A DNA stretch of 64,000 nt, from NCBI GenBank assembly GCA_016218045.1, contig JACRFB010000013.1, positions 1 through 64,000 on the forward strand, read 5' to 3'. Under the pieces are notes generated by a model. That model was not told the DNA's origin. It worked only from the letters and a program-made list of their open reading frames with translations, and made no database searches. The position numbers and the translations under genes are program-made. The stretch's first letter is position 1; each line of letters opens with the position of its first letter. Of this stretch, positions 37,469-46,651 are shown piece after piece. This stretch comes from Ignavibacteriota bacterium (GTDB lineage: Bacteria; Bacteroidota; Ignavibacteria; SZUA-365).

Positions 37469-38446
37469 ATGAACGCCGCCGATCTCCATCAATCCATCCT
37501 CGATGTGGCGCGCACAGACGCAGCCACCCTCCGTTCGGACCTGACCATTCGCCAGGCGCTCGATGAAGTACGCGAGCATGGCATCGGTGAGAAGATCATC
37601 TACTTCTACGTGCTGGACGTGGATGGCATTCTCAGGGGCGTGCTCCCGACGCGCCGGCTACTGACCGCGGCGCTCGATCAACGGGTGTCGGACGTTATGA
37701 TCCCGCGTGTGATCACCTTGCCCGCGCACGCAACGGTGTTGGATGCATGTGAGGCCTTCGTCATGAATAAATTCCTCGCGTTGCCCGTGGTGGATGATCA
37801 CAACCGCATCGTGGGAGTTGTTGATGTGGGCCTGCTCAGCGAGGAAGCGTTCGACCTGGCGGAACGCGAACAAATGGACGCCATCTTTGAAACCATCGGA
37901 TTCAATGTCTCACAAGTACGTGATGCGTCCGTCCTGCGCGGATTCCGTTTTCGCTTTCCCTGGCTGCTCGCCACAATTGCAAGCGGCACTATCTGTGCAG
38001 TGTTGGTTGGCGCATTCGAAGCCACACTCGCGCAGAGTTTGGTGCTGGCGTTTTTTATGACCTTGGTACTCGGACTCGGAGAGAGTGTCAGCATACAATC
38101 CATGACCGTCACGATTCAGGCGTTGCGGTCTGTGAAACCGTCGATACGCTGGTATATGCGCGCGCTCAGGCGTGAGCTGGGAACCGCATTGATTCTGGGA
38201 CTCGTGTGTGGTGTGACAGTTGGAGGTATCGTCCTTGTATGGCGCGGGGATATTCCCGCTGCAGCAGGTATCGGTTCGAGCGTGCTGATTGCGTTGACTG
38301 CGGCATGCTTCTTCGGTCTCACCATACCCACGGTGCTGCACGCCATGCGCCTCGATCCCAAAATTGCAGCCGGTCCACTGACACTTGCCCTCGCCGACGT
38401 CTGCACCATCGTTGCCTATTTTGCAGTCGCCTCGATGATTTTGTAG
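37469..38446 (+). CDS. MgtE-like magnesium transporter, short form
   Basis: A 325-aa membrane protein. A CBS-domain pair (about 20-140, with VLDVDGILRGVLPTRRLL and LPVVDDHNRIVGVVDV) precedes about five membrane helices (about 160-325) with GLGESVSIQSMTVTIQALR and a terminal PLTLALADVCTIVAYFAVA, the MgtE pore region. Full-length MgtE has an extra N-terminal superhelical domain that is missing here. Probably a Mg2+ or Co2+ channel gated by the CBS domains. A TATAAT box lies close to the start. Converges with the methyltransferase gene. Confidence 0.88.
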   Translation: MNAADLHQSILDVARTDAATLRSDLTIRQALDEVREHGIGEKIIYFYVLDVDGILRGVLPTRRLLTAALDQRVSDVMIPRVITLPAHATVLDACEAFVMNKFLALPVVDDHNRIVGVVDVGLLSEEAFDLAEREQMDAIFETIGFNVSQVRDASVLRGFRFRFPWLLATIASGTICAVLVGAFEATLAQSLVLAFFMTLVLGLGESVSIQSMTVTIQALRSVKPSIRWYMRALRRELGTALILGLVCGVTVGGIVLVWRGDIPAAAGIGSSVLIALTAACFFGLTIPTVLHAMRLDPKIAAGPLTLALADVCTIVAYFAVASMIL

Positions 38447-38465
38447 GATGGTGCGTCCACGACAG

Positions 38466-38480
38466 CTTCGACGATCGAAG
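38466..38480. terminator. Small hairpin between convergent genes
   Basis: CTTCGA/TCGAAG around CGA. It lies between the stop of the MgtE-like gene and the methyltransferase and lacks a T run. Confidence 0.35.
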
Positions 38481-38489
38481 GGATGGGTC

Positions 38490-39575
38490 TCATCGTTTGA
38501 GAAGAAAGAGATACTCCGTGTGTGGCTGCGACAAGCCGCGTGCCCAGTCACCGGTCCACGTCATGGCTGACATAACATGCCGATGATGTTCAATACGGCG
38601 GACTTCATGCAGCGTGCCCGCATGTGAGATAAGTTCGAACAGCTCTTCTGCTGAAGCGCGTCCGCCCGAGCTGTACGACAGAAGCACCCAGGGCGCCCGC
38701 GTGGTTTGTAACACACGACCGATGGCTTCGACCGCGGAATACCGGCCCGCTTCATCACGACGGAAGCTCTCAAATACGGACGATGATCCTGTGTCGCGCG
38801 TATCGCCACGACGAGCCGCCGCACCGAACAAGGGCGGTTTGTCGTGGAGGCACACCGTGGTCCAGAGATGATAATACGCCGCGTATCGCACACGCGACGG
38901 CGGCATTTTCTCGTTGTTCGAGCCATACGGCGGATCGTAATACGCGATGTCCACTTCGGACCTGGGAGCCACTTCGAAAATGTCGCACTGATGAACCCGA
39001 TGCTCCTCCCTCTGCGTGAAAATGGCGGGTTCATGGAGGACGAGGTCTCCGTACGATCGAGGAGACCATTCCCTGAGGTACGATACAAAATGTCCGAGCG
39101 TGTTGTCCACTCTATCGAGTGCAAGCATGAGGCTTGTCAGCGCGACTGCTTTCTCCACATAGTCCAGTTGTAATCGTTCTATTTCGTTTCGGATGCCGTC
39201 GAGACGGCGTGTGTTTTTTTTCTGCCAGGGTTTCTTTTTCTCTGCATCCTCATTCTCGGGGTCACCACCATAGTGTTCTGTGAACCACCCGTCCTCCGGC
39301 GGAATGGCATTAAGGTGAGCGAGCAGCTCCGTGTATGCGCCCGGCTCTCGTTTGTTGAGCAGATAACATGTCCCGAATATTCTCGACCATTCGGCAATAT
39401 CGTTGGCTTCAACGCGGTAGCCGGTTTTTGCAAATGCCTGCGCGACACGTGTCGATCCCGAAAATCCATCGAGTACAGATCGCGCTCCTGTTTTGCCGGC
39501 AAGTGCGAGGATATGGGGGATCAGCAGCCGTTTTGATCCGGCATATTTTACGCCTTCAGTGGAAATACTGCTCAC
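38490..39575 (-). CDS. D12-class N6-adenine DNA methyltransferase
   Basis: Transfers a methyl group from S-adenosylmethionine to adenine N6 in a specific DNA sequence. A 361-aa protein with the KYAGSKRLL opening, SAM motif I LDGFSGSTRVAQAF (about 35-48) and catalytic DPPY at 214-217 (YYDPPYGS). No restriction endonuclease gene is adjacent, so it looks orphan. The best start is GTG at 39575 because the motif begins straight after it and it overlaps the upstream stop as GTGA; a start at 39677 would add 34 residues overlapping the other gene. The target sequence cannot be predicted. Confidence 0.9.
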   Translation of the reverse strand: MSSISTEGVKYAGSKRLLIPHILALAGKTGARSVLDGFSGSTRVAQAFAKTGYRVEANDIAEWSRIFGTCYLLNKREPGAYTELLAHLNAIPPEDGWFTEHYGGDPENEDAEKKKPWQKKNTRRLDGIRNEIERLQLDYVEKAVALTSLMLALDRVDNTLGHFVSYLREWSPRSYGDLVLHEPAIFTQREEHRVHQCDIFEVAPRSEVDIAYYDPPYGSNNEKMPPSRVRYAAYYHLWTTVCLHDKPPLFGAAARRGDTRDTGSSSVFESFRRDEAGRYSAVEAIGRVLQTTRAPWVLLSYSSGGRASAEELFELISHAGTLHEVRRIEHHRHVMSAMTWTGDWARGLSQPHTEYLFLLKR

Positions 39576-40924
39576 CTGACTATCACGCGCGCGGTATAGG
39601 TACCGTGTGCCCCGATAGCTCTCAGCAGATAAAATCCGGGTCTCACAGCCGATAGGTCGATAATTCCATCCGCGCATTCATGGTATTGTATTCTGCCTGC
39701 TGCATCGATAAGCACGGCGCGTCTAAACGTCTCACTTCCACGGTGCATGTGGACAAGGCCGCGAGCTGGATTTGGATACAATCCCAGTGTTGGATCCGAG
39801 GAAGCAGGAACGCACATGCCGGTGGCGGTACCGCGGATCAGCGCGGCGAGAAGCTGCTGCGCTACCAGCGGAGCTGCGGCGGGCAGATCGTTCGTGAGCA
39901 CACAAATGACGGCACGCAGTGTTGTATCATAAAACATCTGCGATGTGTAGCCACGGATGCTTCCCCCATGTGCGAAGATGGTGCGTTGCCCCAACTGTTT
40001 CTCCGCGATACCAAAACCGTATCGACCGGAGCCCACAAACGTGGTCATCTCTCGAAGAGATGCATCGGTGAGTGCGCCCCCCAGGAACAACGCCTGATAC
40101 CACTGCGCCATTTCACTGGAATTTGAATACATCGCTCCGGCACACCACGCGGCGCTGAGCAGCGAATTGCGGGGAGTGGACGAGATATCCGTCCCGTTCG
40201 TCCACGGCCGGGCGATGGTACCCGCAACAGTGTCGTCCACAGGAAAAAAAGTGCTGTCGAGCGAAAGCGGCGAGAGGATGTACTCATGGAGCAGTGTATG
40301 AAAAGGACGTCCCGCAACCTTCTCTGCTATCATCCCTGCGAGGATATAGTTCGTATTTGAGTATTCCCACGAAGTGCCGGCCGCAAAATGCGGGGGACCA
40401 ACCCATCGCAGAACCTCTTCCCGCGTAAACACGCGATCTGGATTCGCGAGAATGGTATCGGGATACCCGGGCACGTTGTTAACATCGGCGAGGCCGCTTG
40501 TGTGATTCAGCAGTTGACGAAGCGTGATGGTGGTATCGATGTTCCTATACCGAGGCAACCATGTATGGAGAGAATCATCCACATCGAGCAGTCCTCGTTC
40601 CTGCAGCTTCAGCACAACAGCAGCGGTGAACAGTTTGCTGTTGCTCCCAATGCCGAATTGCATGTCCGAAGTGATGGCGCGTCCGTCATGCGACTCCCCG
40701 CTGCATCCCTGCCACATTGCACGCCCGTTCATGAGAACACTCGCACTTATTCCGTGAATCCCCTGCGCTGCACGCACGCTGTCGAGCACGGCCTGAAGGC
40801 GTTGCGCCAGAAAAGCATCGCCGCTCTGCGCGCGCAGATCCGCGGTGATCACGCCAACAAGAACAACACATATCGCCGGCATCAACAGGAGGACGCGTGA
40901 GAGGGCACCGCCTCGATGCTTCAT
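39572..40924 (-). CDS. T9SS-secreted serine beta-lactamase-like hydrolase
   Basis: A 450-aa secreted enzyme of the class C beta-lactamase/DD-peptidase superfamily. Start MKHRGGALS at 40924 and signal peptide (ends about residue 33, RAQ). The catalytic SxxK is S94-N-S-K97, then YSNTNY (Tyr general base) and HGGSIRGY in place of KTG. A T9SS sorting domain closes the protein (about 370-450, LGLYPNPARG, VLIDAAGRIQ, VRPGFYLLRA). It may act on peptides, esters or wall fragments outside the cell; the substrate is unknown. Its stop overlaps the methyltransferase GTG. Confidence 0.9.
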   Translation of the reverse strand: MKHRGGALSRVLLLMPAICVVLVGVITADLRAQSGDAFLAQRLQAVLDSVRAAQGIHGISASVLMNGRAMWQGCSGESHDGRAITSDMQFGIGSNSKLFTAAVVLKLQERGLLDVDDSLHTWLPRYRNIDTTITLRQLLNHTSGLADVNNVPGYPDTILANPDRVFTREEVLRWVGPPHFAAGTSWEYSNTNYILAGMIAEKVAGRPFHTLLHEYILSPLSLDSTFFPVDDTVAGTIARPWTNGTDISSTPRNSLLSAAWCAGAMYSNSSEMAQWYQALFLGGALTDASLREMTTFVGSGRYGFGIAEKQLGQRTIFAHGGSIRGYTSQMFYDTTLRAVICVLTNDLPAAAPLVAQQLLAALIRGTATGMCVPASSDPTLGLYPNPARGLVHMHRGSETFRRAVLIDAAGRIQYHECADGIIDLSAVRPGFYLLRAIGAHGTYTARVIVR

Positions 40925-41096
40925 TGTGTCGGGACTTTTATGATTGATGCAGTGAACATGCTCGGCCGGGCTTCGAGTCGGTATGGCATGTGTGTCTTCA
41001 GACGCCATGGATGATGTACTCACCTTCTGCGAAAATATACGGATTGTTCCTTCTCCATGGATTCCGATCAGGGCAATCCATATGCGTGAATACAAT

Positions 41097-42377
41097 CTAC
41101 CGTGCGACACACACCGGGAAGCGGATCAGGCCGTGGGCTGTATGAAACCGCACAACGTATATTCCCGGAGCCCACGCTCTCTCGGCAGTGATCCGTACTT
41201 GGTGCGTTCCGCGTTGAAACTCGCCGCCGGAGTTCATCGCATACTCTCGCCCGAGGACATCTTCCAGCGTCACTTTCACTACTGCGGGCGATTCGAGAGA
41301 AAACTGCACCGTGGTCTGTTCTGTAAACGGATTCGGATGGTTCCCCAGGATGCGCAGGCCGGACGGGATAGTTCTCGGCGGAGACATGACTGAGGTGTTA
41401 CCATCATGCGTTATTGACGAGAAGAATGTGTCGAATACGCCGCTGGTAATATCCACATCCCAAACTTCCCAGTAGTGGATGCTGTCCGCGATAGCGCTGC
41501 GCAATGCCTCCTGCAGTCCGCCCGCACCGATGGCGGCAGAATCACGTACACCGCTGGCAACAATTTGTACTGTCGCAAAACTTCGCGCGGCGGCGTCTTG
41601 CAGAAGTTGATATTGCCCGGGGTACACCAGCGTGTTTTTTTGTGACCACCATGCGGCGAATACGCCGAATCTCTGGTCAAGCTGCGCATACCCCTCATGG
41701 ACCACAGCAGCGGCAACGGAATCACTCGAAAGCACCGGATGCACATCGAGATCGAGCGGCGTGTGTAGAAATGCGCGTCCAAAAGCTCCGATGCTCCGTC
41801 GCCAGGACTCTACAAGCCGCGCGTCAGAATACAGCACCGCCTGCCAGTTTGTCCGATCGACAGAGGAAAACGGGAGTTGCATCTCGAAACCATTCGCAGT
41901 TGCGTTTGTGATGTGTACAAGCGCAAGGGAGGATTCGTCGCCATACCTCGCCCCCGCGGCGGCGATCACCTCCTCCCATTCGCTGAGATAGATTTCATCC
42001 CATGGGACAGGCATCGTATCAGGCACGCCACGGAACATATACGGGAATCTCTGCGCGCCAAGACTATATAGCCATGAAGGTGCGCCAGGACCGTTGACAA
42101 TGCCGAGTGCGATTTTTTTGTTCCCATATGCACGCGCACGACTGAACTGCGAATCGAGCCGTGCCCAGGAGAAGTGGTCGTCCCGCGGTTCAAGATCCGC
42201 CCAAGAGATACGCACGAGGAAGCCCGATACGTATGGCTTTGCGGCCACCTGCGGCGTCACGGAATTTCCGAGTGCCGTTGTCGGCCCGGCGCTGCAGTAC
42301 AGCCCACGCGGCCAAAGAGATTGAGCCGAAAGCTGCGCGGCAACAAACAGGAGTATGACAAAAGACGAGATACGCAT
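41097..42377 (-). CDS. T9SS-secreted barrel-like protein A
   Basis: A 426-aa secreted protein of unknown activity. Signal peptide 1-18 (SAQ). The central part (about 20-330) has a TIM-barrel look, with YVSGFLVRISWADLEPRDDHFSWARLDSQF, a strand pattern like a family-GH42/GH5-type barrel start, and a T9SS sorting domain at 345-426 (NHPNPFTEQT, LEDVLGREYA, WAPGIYVVRF, end VCVAR). The same opening block (S.P..G.YV.G..MR..W..IEP) occurs in the gene at 46746. The start codon follows a heptanucleotide array by nine bases and has no ribosome site. Divergent from the esterase. Confidence 0.82.
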   Translation of the reverse strand: MRISSFVILLFVAAQLSAQSLWPRGLYCSAGPTTALGNSVTPQVAAKPYVSGFLVRISWADLEPRDDHFSWARLDSQFSRARAYGNKKIALGIVNGPGAPSWLYSLGAQRFPYMFRGVPDTMPVPWDEIYLSEWEEVIAAAGARYGDESSLALVHITNATANGFEMQLPFSSVDRTNWQAVLYSDARLVESWRRSIGAFGRAFLHTPLDLDVHPVLSSDSVAAAVVHEGYAQLDQRFGVFAAWWSQKNTLVYPGQYQLLQDAAARSFATVQIVASGVRDSAAIGAGGLQEALRSAIADSIHYWEVWDVDITSGVFDTFFSSITHDGNTSVMSPPRTIPSGLRILGNHPNPFTEQTTVQFSLESPAVVKVTLEDVLGREYAMNSGGEFQRGTHQVRITAERAWAPGIYVVRFHTAHGLIRFPVCVAR

Positions 42378-42386
42378 TCGGACTGA

Positions 42387-42440
42387 GGAAAGGGGAAAGG
42401 GGAAAGGGGAAAGGGGAAAGGGGAAAGGGGAAAGGGGAAA
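42387..42440 (-). repeat. GGGGAAA tandem array in a 5' UTR
   Basis: Seven full copies and one partial copy of GGGGAAA (CCCCTTT on the coding strand). It fills the space between a promoter-like -10 box and the start codon at 42377. Confidence 0.95.
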
Positions 42441-42468
42441 ATGTCGAGCTTAATCGGCAGTATGTCAA
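42440..42468 (-). promoter_or_regulatory. Promoter upstream of the GGGGAAA array
   Basis: On the minus strand a perfect TTGACA (42463-42468), 17 bp, GACATT (42440-42445). Transcription would start inside the array. Confidence 0.5.
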
Positions 42469-42483
42469 GGGTCGAATCGTCAT

Positions 42484-42512
42484 TTGCGCTAAAAGGTATC
42501 CTTTTATATTAT
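42484..42512 (+). promoter_or_regulatory. Promoter of the T9SS esterase
   Basis: TTGCGC (42484-42489), 17 bp, TATTAT (42507-42512); the leader would be about 105 nt and contains a bulged hairpin at 42555-42577. Confidence 0.5.
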
Positions 42513-42623
42513 TGACGCATCAGCACCTCCTTACAGTGTTTTCTTCCGGCGGGACCGAGATCATTCTTCATGATCGGTGTATTCCTGTGCGGTCAACCGT
42601 TGTTCTCATACGGAGCCACCATT

Positions 42624-43784
42624 ATGCGCTATTGTTTCCTCCTTTGTGCCCTCATCACTGTCCTATCGGTGACCAATGGCCAGACGCGTATCGATGCACG
42701 CGTCGAAGTCGATAGTGTCATGCGCGAATTCATCGTTTCGGTTCCGACTGGTCCCGCTCCGGCCGGGGGATACCCGCTTGTGTTTATGTTTCATGGGACG
42801 AGTCAGAACGGCGAAATTTTTTATCAGGACAGCCAGTGGAAGGAGAAGGGCGAAGCACAGAAGTTCATAACCGTCTTTCCCACGGCCTTGAGATACTGTG
42901 TGATAGAGGACGGACAGCAGCGCACCACTACCAAATGGCATAACGGCGAGGCGGAGGAAATCTCCTGTCCGGGCCAATACATGAAAAGCGACATCCACTT
43001 CGTACGCACGATGCTCGATTCCATCATGAGCCGGTTCAACATCGACAGAAGGCGCATGTATGCCAGCGGATTCTCGAACGGCATGGGTTTCGCGAGCAAA
43101 CTTGCCGTGGAGATGAGTGATGTTTTTGCCGCTGTCGCGGGATGCGGCTCGATCTTGAGCGCGGGAGACTCCGCAAAACCGAAACGCAATATCCCCGTGT
43201 GGACGGTGATCGGTACTCTCGACGATAAATGGTTGAAGGCGTTCGAAGGACTGGGTCTCACGGAATTTCCCTTTAACGACACAACCTTTTTCTACTTCTC
43301 GCGGCCGATACATCGTTATATCGGGACGTTCAACCTGGCCGACACGTACACCAGAACCGAGGCCGGTCGAACTATCACCTATCGATACTCCACGCCCGCC
43401 TCCAGCGAGCCCAGTACGGAATTTCGTTTCACCCTCGTGAACAACATGTTCCATGTGTATCCGAACGGAAACAATATCCAGTTTGTCGCTGCAGACATTT
43501 TCTGGGACTTCTTTTCACAATACTCCTCGCCCACAGGCACTCGTGAGACGCCCTCTCAACCGGGTTCGGTGATGCTGTACCCCAACCCCGTGCACGACGT
43601 CCTGCATATTTCGGGAGCAGGCAGTGCAACACTCGTACTGCGCAATCTGCTCGGACAGGAAGTTCTCAGAAGCACGGTCGAAAACAATGCATCCATACGG
43701 CTTCCGCGCCTCCCCGGCGGAATATACTCGGCTGAATTCATCACAGGCACGACGCGCACCGCGCGCACAATCTCGGTCAAGTAA
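42624..43784 (+). CDS. T9SS-secreted PHB-depolymerase/feruloyl-esterase-like hydrolase
   Basis: A 386-aa secreted alpha/beta-hydrolase. Start MRYCFLLCA at 42624, signal peptide to about residue 20. Oxyanion HG at 57-58 (FHGTSQ) and nucleophile S151 in SGFSNGM, the pattern of LpqC/poly(3-hydroxybutyrate) depolymerase and feruloyl esterases. A histidine near the end of the catalytic part (NNMFHVYPNG) is the likely third residue. A T9SS sorting domain follows (about 300-386, LYPNPVHDVL, LRNLLGQEV, LPGGIYSAEF, end TISVK). Natural substrates could be polyesters or plant-polymer esters; the sequence does not decide. Confidence 0.88.
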   Translation: MRYCFLLCALITVLSVTNGQTRIDARVEVDSVMREFIVSVPTGPAPAGGYPLVFMFHGTSQNGEIFYQDSQWKEKGEAQKFITVFPTALRYCVIEDGQQRTTTKWHNGEAEEISCPGQYMKSDIHFVRTMLDSIMSRFNIDRRRMYASGFSNGMGFASKLAVEMSDVFAAVAGCGSILSAGDSAKPKRNIPVWTVIGTLDDKWLKAFEGLGLTEFPFNDTTFFYFSRPIHRYIGTFNLADTYTRTEAGRTITYRYSTPASSEPSTEFRFTLVNNMFHVYPNGNNIQFVAADIFWDFFSQYSSPTGTRETPSQPGSVMLYPNPVHDVLHISGAGSATLVLRNLLGQEVLRSTVENNASIRLPRLPGGIYSAEFITGTTRTARTISVK

Positions 43785-43841
43785 TCCTCCGTATTCGGCG
43801 AGGGTCAAAATTTTTTCATGCACAGAAGTGAAAGTGGATCT

Positions 43842-44747
43842 ATGAAATCGAAACTCCTGATAATTGGAGTGCTGACTCCAATTCTCTTGATGGGACTCTC
43901 TCCCGGCGCATCGGCCCAGACCCACATCATCGCGCAGGAATCTATGGATGCGAGTGGATGGTTCGGCGGTGACAACCGCCCGAACAGTCGCCGCACTGTC
44001 GGTGTCGGACAGCTTGTGCTTATGGACACCGCGATGACGGTGCGCAGTTTCTCCTTTCACTTTTCCTCCCCCTTTGATTTTGCACAGAATTCCTCCGGCT
44101 CCGGTCACGACGTCACACTGCGTCTGCATGTGCGGAATCGTGCCGGTGTAGTTCTGAAGACGTCGGATGTTTTTGTACCGGCCTCTTTCACGAGCGGGTG
44201 GATCACCTGGGAGGGCCTGGGCTTGACTGTCACATCGGGCATCAAGCTGTTCTTCACCGCCTACGTTGTAGGTGGATTCGATTCAAATTCCTTGTACTCG
44301 TCCTACAGTGCGGCGGCAACAGATCCGTACCCCGGCGGGACCGTCATGCTGAAAGACGGGCAAAGTGACGCGGACCTCGATTCATGGAACGACTGGGTTC
44401 CGAACTCCGGTTGGGATGCCGCCTTCCGCCTGACCGGCACCATCATCACAACGTCGGCGGACCATGCCGCTGCTACCCACAGTGACGGCATCCGCTTCAC
44501 ACACACGTATCCAACCCCCGTTCACACGGATGCACATGTTGAATTCTTCAATGAGGATAACGGAGCTGTAACGCTTGAGCTGTACGACCTCGCGGGCCTC
44601 CGTGTGCGTACGCTCGTTTCTGGAGAACTGACTGCGGGAACACATCGTGTGCAATGGACGGTTGACGGGCTGCCGAGCGGACTCTATCCAATGCTTCTCC
44701 GATCGGGAAGAACCTCACGGACTCGGCTGATATCCATCGTACGCTGA
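43842..44747 (+). CDS. T9SS-secreted beta-sandwich protein
   Basis: A 301-aa secreted protein. The start MKSKLLIIGV at 43842 opens a signal peptide (about 1-25, SAQ). The central region (about 26-210) has a jelly-roll-like, aromatic-rich composition (SFHFSSPFDF, SGWITWEGLGL, SDADLDSWNDWVP) of the kind found in carbohydrate-binding or envelope proteins, but no family could be named. A T9SS sorting domain ends the protein (about 215-301, YDLAGLRVRTLV, LPSGLYPMLL, end SIVR). It follows the esterase by 57 bp in the same direction. Confidence 0.78.
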   Translation: MKSKLLIIGVLTPILLMGLSPGASAQTHIIAQESMDASGWFGGDNRPNSRRTVGVGQLVLMDTAMTVRSFSFHFSSPFDFAQNSSGSGHDVTLRLHVRNRAGVVLKTSDVFVPASFTSGWITWEGLGLTVTSGIKLFFTAYVVGGFDSNSLYSSYSAAATDPYPGGTVMLKDGQSDADLDSWNDWVPNSGWDAAFRLTGTIITTSADHAAATHSDGIRFTHTYPTPVHTDAHVEFFNEDNGAVTLELYDLAGLRVRTLVSGELTAGTHRVQWTVDGLPSGLYPMLLRSGRTSRTRLISIVR

Positions 44748-44793
44748 GATACGGCGGGCACGTTACCCCGCATCTGAACGTGGATGCGTTCTG

Positions 44794-46626
44794 CTATTGT
44801 TTCACAATACACGTAGCGGTGGCTTCGCCATGCAGAAGATATATGCCGGAAGGCCATGCATGCGTGTTGATGCTGACGCCTCCGAGCACTTCGCCCTGCC
44901 ACATCTCACGGCCTAACATATCCGTGATACGGATACGACCGCGCGTGTCCGCGGAAAATCGAAGGACGGACTCAAACGGGTGAGGCGTCACCGTCATCTG
45001 CGGACGCGCTGGTATTGTCACAACCACGTCCATGCCGGTTGATGGATCACTTTTCCGAATGATAGACCGCACCGCCTGCAGCTTAAAATTTCTGTCCGGT
45101 TTTGCGGGATCATCGGTGATGCCCCAGCAGCCGTACCGATTGTACCCGGAGACAAGAGTAAAGTACATAGCGAGTCCGCCCCCTATATCTTTCCAGCCCT
45201 CGAGATAATTCCGCTCCAACACCGATGCCATGAACAACGTGCGGTGTGAAAGGATCTGCGAAGCAAGATTTGCCGTACCTCCACCGGCGGGCAGGTGCGG
45301 TCCGCCCTCATACGATGTGCAGCCGCCGGGTAAATCCCATTGCCGCGCTTTGCTGATATGATTCGGCCGGTATGTGGCCGTTTGTGGATTCGTAATCTGC
45401 GCGTTGATATCGGCGAGCATGCCGGCGTTGATGGCTGCCGTGTCGGTGCTCGAGGCGTTTGTTGAGCCGAAATACAAGGCGCTGCTTGTGGCGTAGATGT
45501 ACCGCTTTGGCGGACCAAAGGTTGAATTGATGTAGGCCAGATGGTTGTCGCTGCGACCCGGATATGCGTGTTGCCCGGCGAGGATCACACGAATCCGTCC
45601 GTTGATGGCCGCTTCACCGAACACCGCGGCGAACCACCGCGACAGTTCCACAGTGCGTCGCGCATAATTCTGATCGAAACTGATGCCTCGCGCCTGCGCG
45701 TCGGCCTGGTTCCACGGACCGTGCGTGGCCTGCGTCGGGCTCCAAACCTCATTGCTGTTCTCGATGTAGATGTTGATGGCCGGATCCAGCTCCTGTTTCA
45801 GAAATCCGGCAAGTGCCACCACGTATGCCGAATCGCAAGATTGGTGCACATTGAGCCACACATCCTTCTTCAGCATATTCGAGAGCGCAACGATGTATTC
45901 CCAGCACCATCCGTCGCGCTTGCCGCTGCTGTTTGCCATGCTTGTTTGCGCGGCGTCGCGTGGCGTCTTCCTTTGCTCCCATCTGGTGCGCGCGGGATAC
46001 GACGGTTCGCCGTCCCAGATGTTCTGTACGTTGTAGAAACGATAACATGCAAAGTCGGCCGAGCGGCAGAGCGCGATGTACTCATCGGTGAACACCTTGG
46101 AAGATTGAAGCGGATAGCCGGGCCGATGCACGCGTAATTCGGTAATGCCACTGTTTGTTGACGACGATGCGCTGCGGCGTGTATTCTGGAAATTCAGAAA
46201 TACGAGACCGTGATTCGCGCCGGGATATCCCCCAACTATCAGGTCGAAGGTGGTACTGTTGCGAACGGCGTCGTATGAGAGATTCTCGACTGTCACGCTT
46301 GTGCCCGATGCGCGCACTGTTGCCTGCCCGGTAAAACCGCAGGCGTAACGGCCGCTGTAATCGATGCGGTATTGTTCGGGATCGTCGACGACACCTGTCC
46401 ATTCTGGTACGGGCCGGCCGTCCATCAACACAAGATCGAAGTCGCTCGTCGGCCAGCCCAGACTGTCGTAACCTGCGGCATTGCTGTACCGATTCGTGTG
46501 ATTGACGATGTTGACAAAGGCCCCCGCACCGTCGAGATTCACTCCGAGTCGGAACAAGGATTGTCCGGCGGCAGACATCGACAGAAGAACAAGCAGCCCC
46601 AATAGTGTAGCCGTGTATCGTTGCAT
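44794..46626 (-). CDS. T9SS-secreted glycoside-hydrolase-like protein
   Basis: A 610-aa secreted protein. Signal peptide 1-20. The sequence IYIENSNEVW at about 275 looks like the acid/base strand of clan-A glycoside hydrolases, and the rest has the length of a barrel plus an accessory sandwich (the N-terminal VNLDGAGAFVNIVNHTNRY segment). A T9SS sorting domain closes it (about 530-610, TPHPFESVLRF, ITDMLGREMW, WPSGIYLLHG, end IVKQ). Substrate unknown; similar proteins are annotated as cellulose-binding in some databases (memory, unchecked). A promoter-like pair is at 46652-46680. Confidence 0.82.
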   Translation of the reverse strand: MQRYTATLLGLLVLLSMSAAGQSLFRLGVNLDGAGAFVNIVNHTNRYSNAAGYDSLGWPTSDFDLVLMDGRPVPEWTGVVDDPEQYRIDYSGRYACGFTGQATVRASGTSVTVENLSYDAVRNSTTFDLIVGGYPGANHGLVFLNFQNTRRSASSSTNSGITELRVHRPGYPLQSSKVFTDEYIALCRSADFACYRFYNVQNIWDGEPSYPARTRWEQRKTPRDAAQTSMANSSGKRDGWCWEYIVALSNMLKKDVWLNVHQSCDSAYVVALAGFLKQELDPAINIYIENSNEVWSPTQATHGPWNQADAQARGISFDQNYARRTVELSRWFAAVFGEAAINGRIRVILAGQHAYPGRSDNHLAYINSTFGPPKRYIYATSSALYFGSTNASSTDTAAINAGMLADINAQITNPQTATYRPNHISKARQWDLPGGCTSYEGGPHLPAGGGTANLASQILSHRTLFMASVLERNYLEGWKDIGGGLAMYFTLVSGYNRYGCWGITDDPAKPDRNFKLQAVRSIIRKSDPSTGMDVVVTIPARPQMTVTPHPFESVLRFSADTRGRIRITDMLGREMWQGEVLGGVSINTHAWPSGIYLLHGEATATCIVKQ

Positions 46627-46651
46627 TATTCGCTCGCGTGTGTGTACCGGT

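Noticed and set aside
42190-42483. Short reading frame whose translation crosses the GGGGAAA array
   Set aside because: Its start lies upstream of the promoter and the peptide is repetitive; it is out of frame with the real gene.
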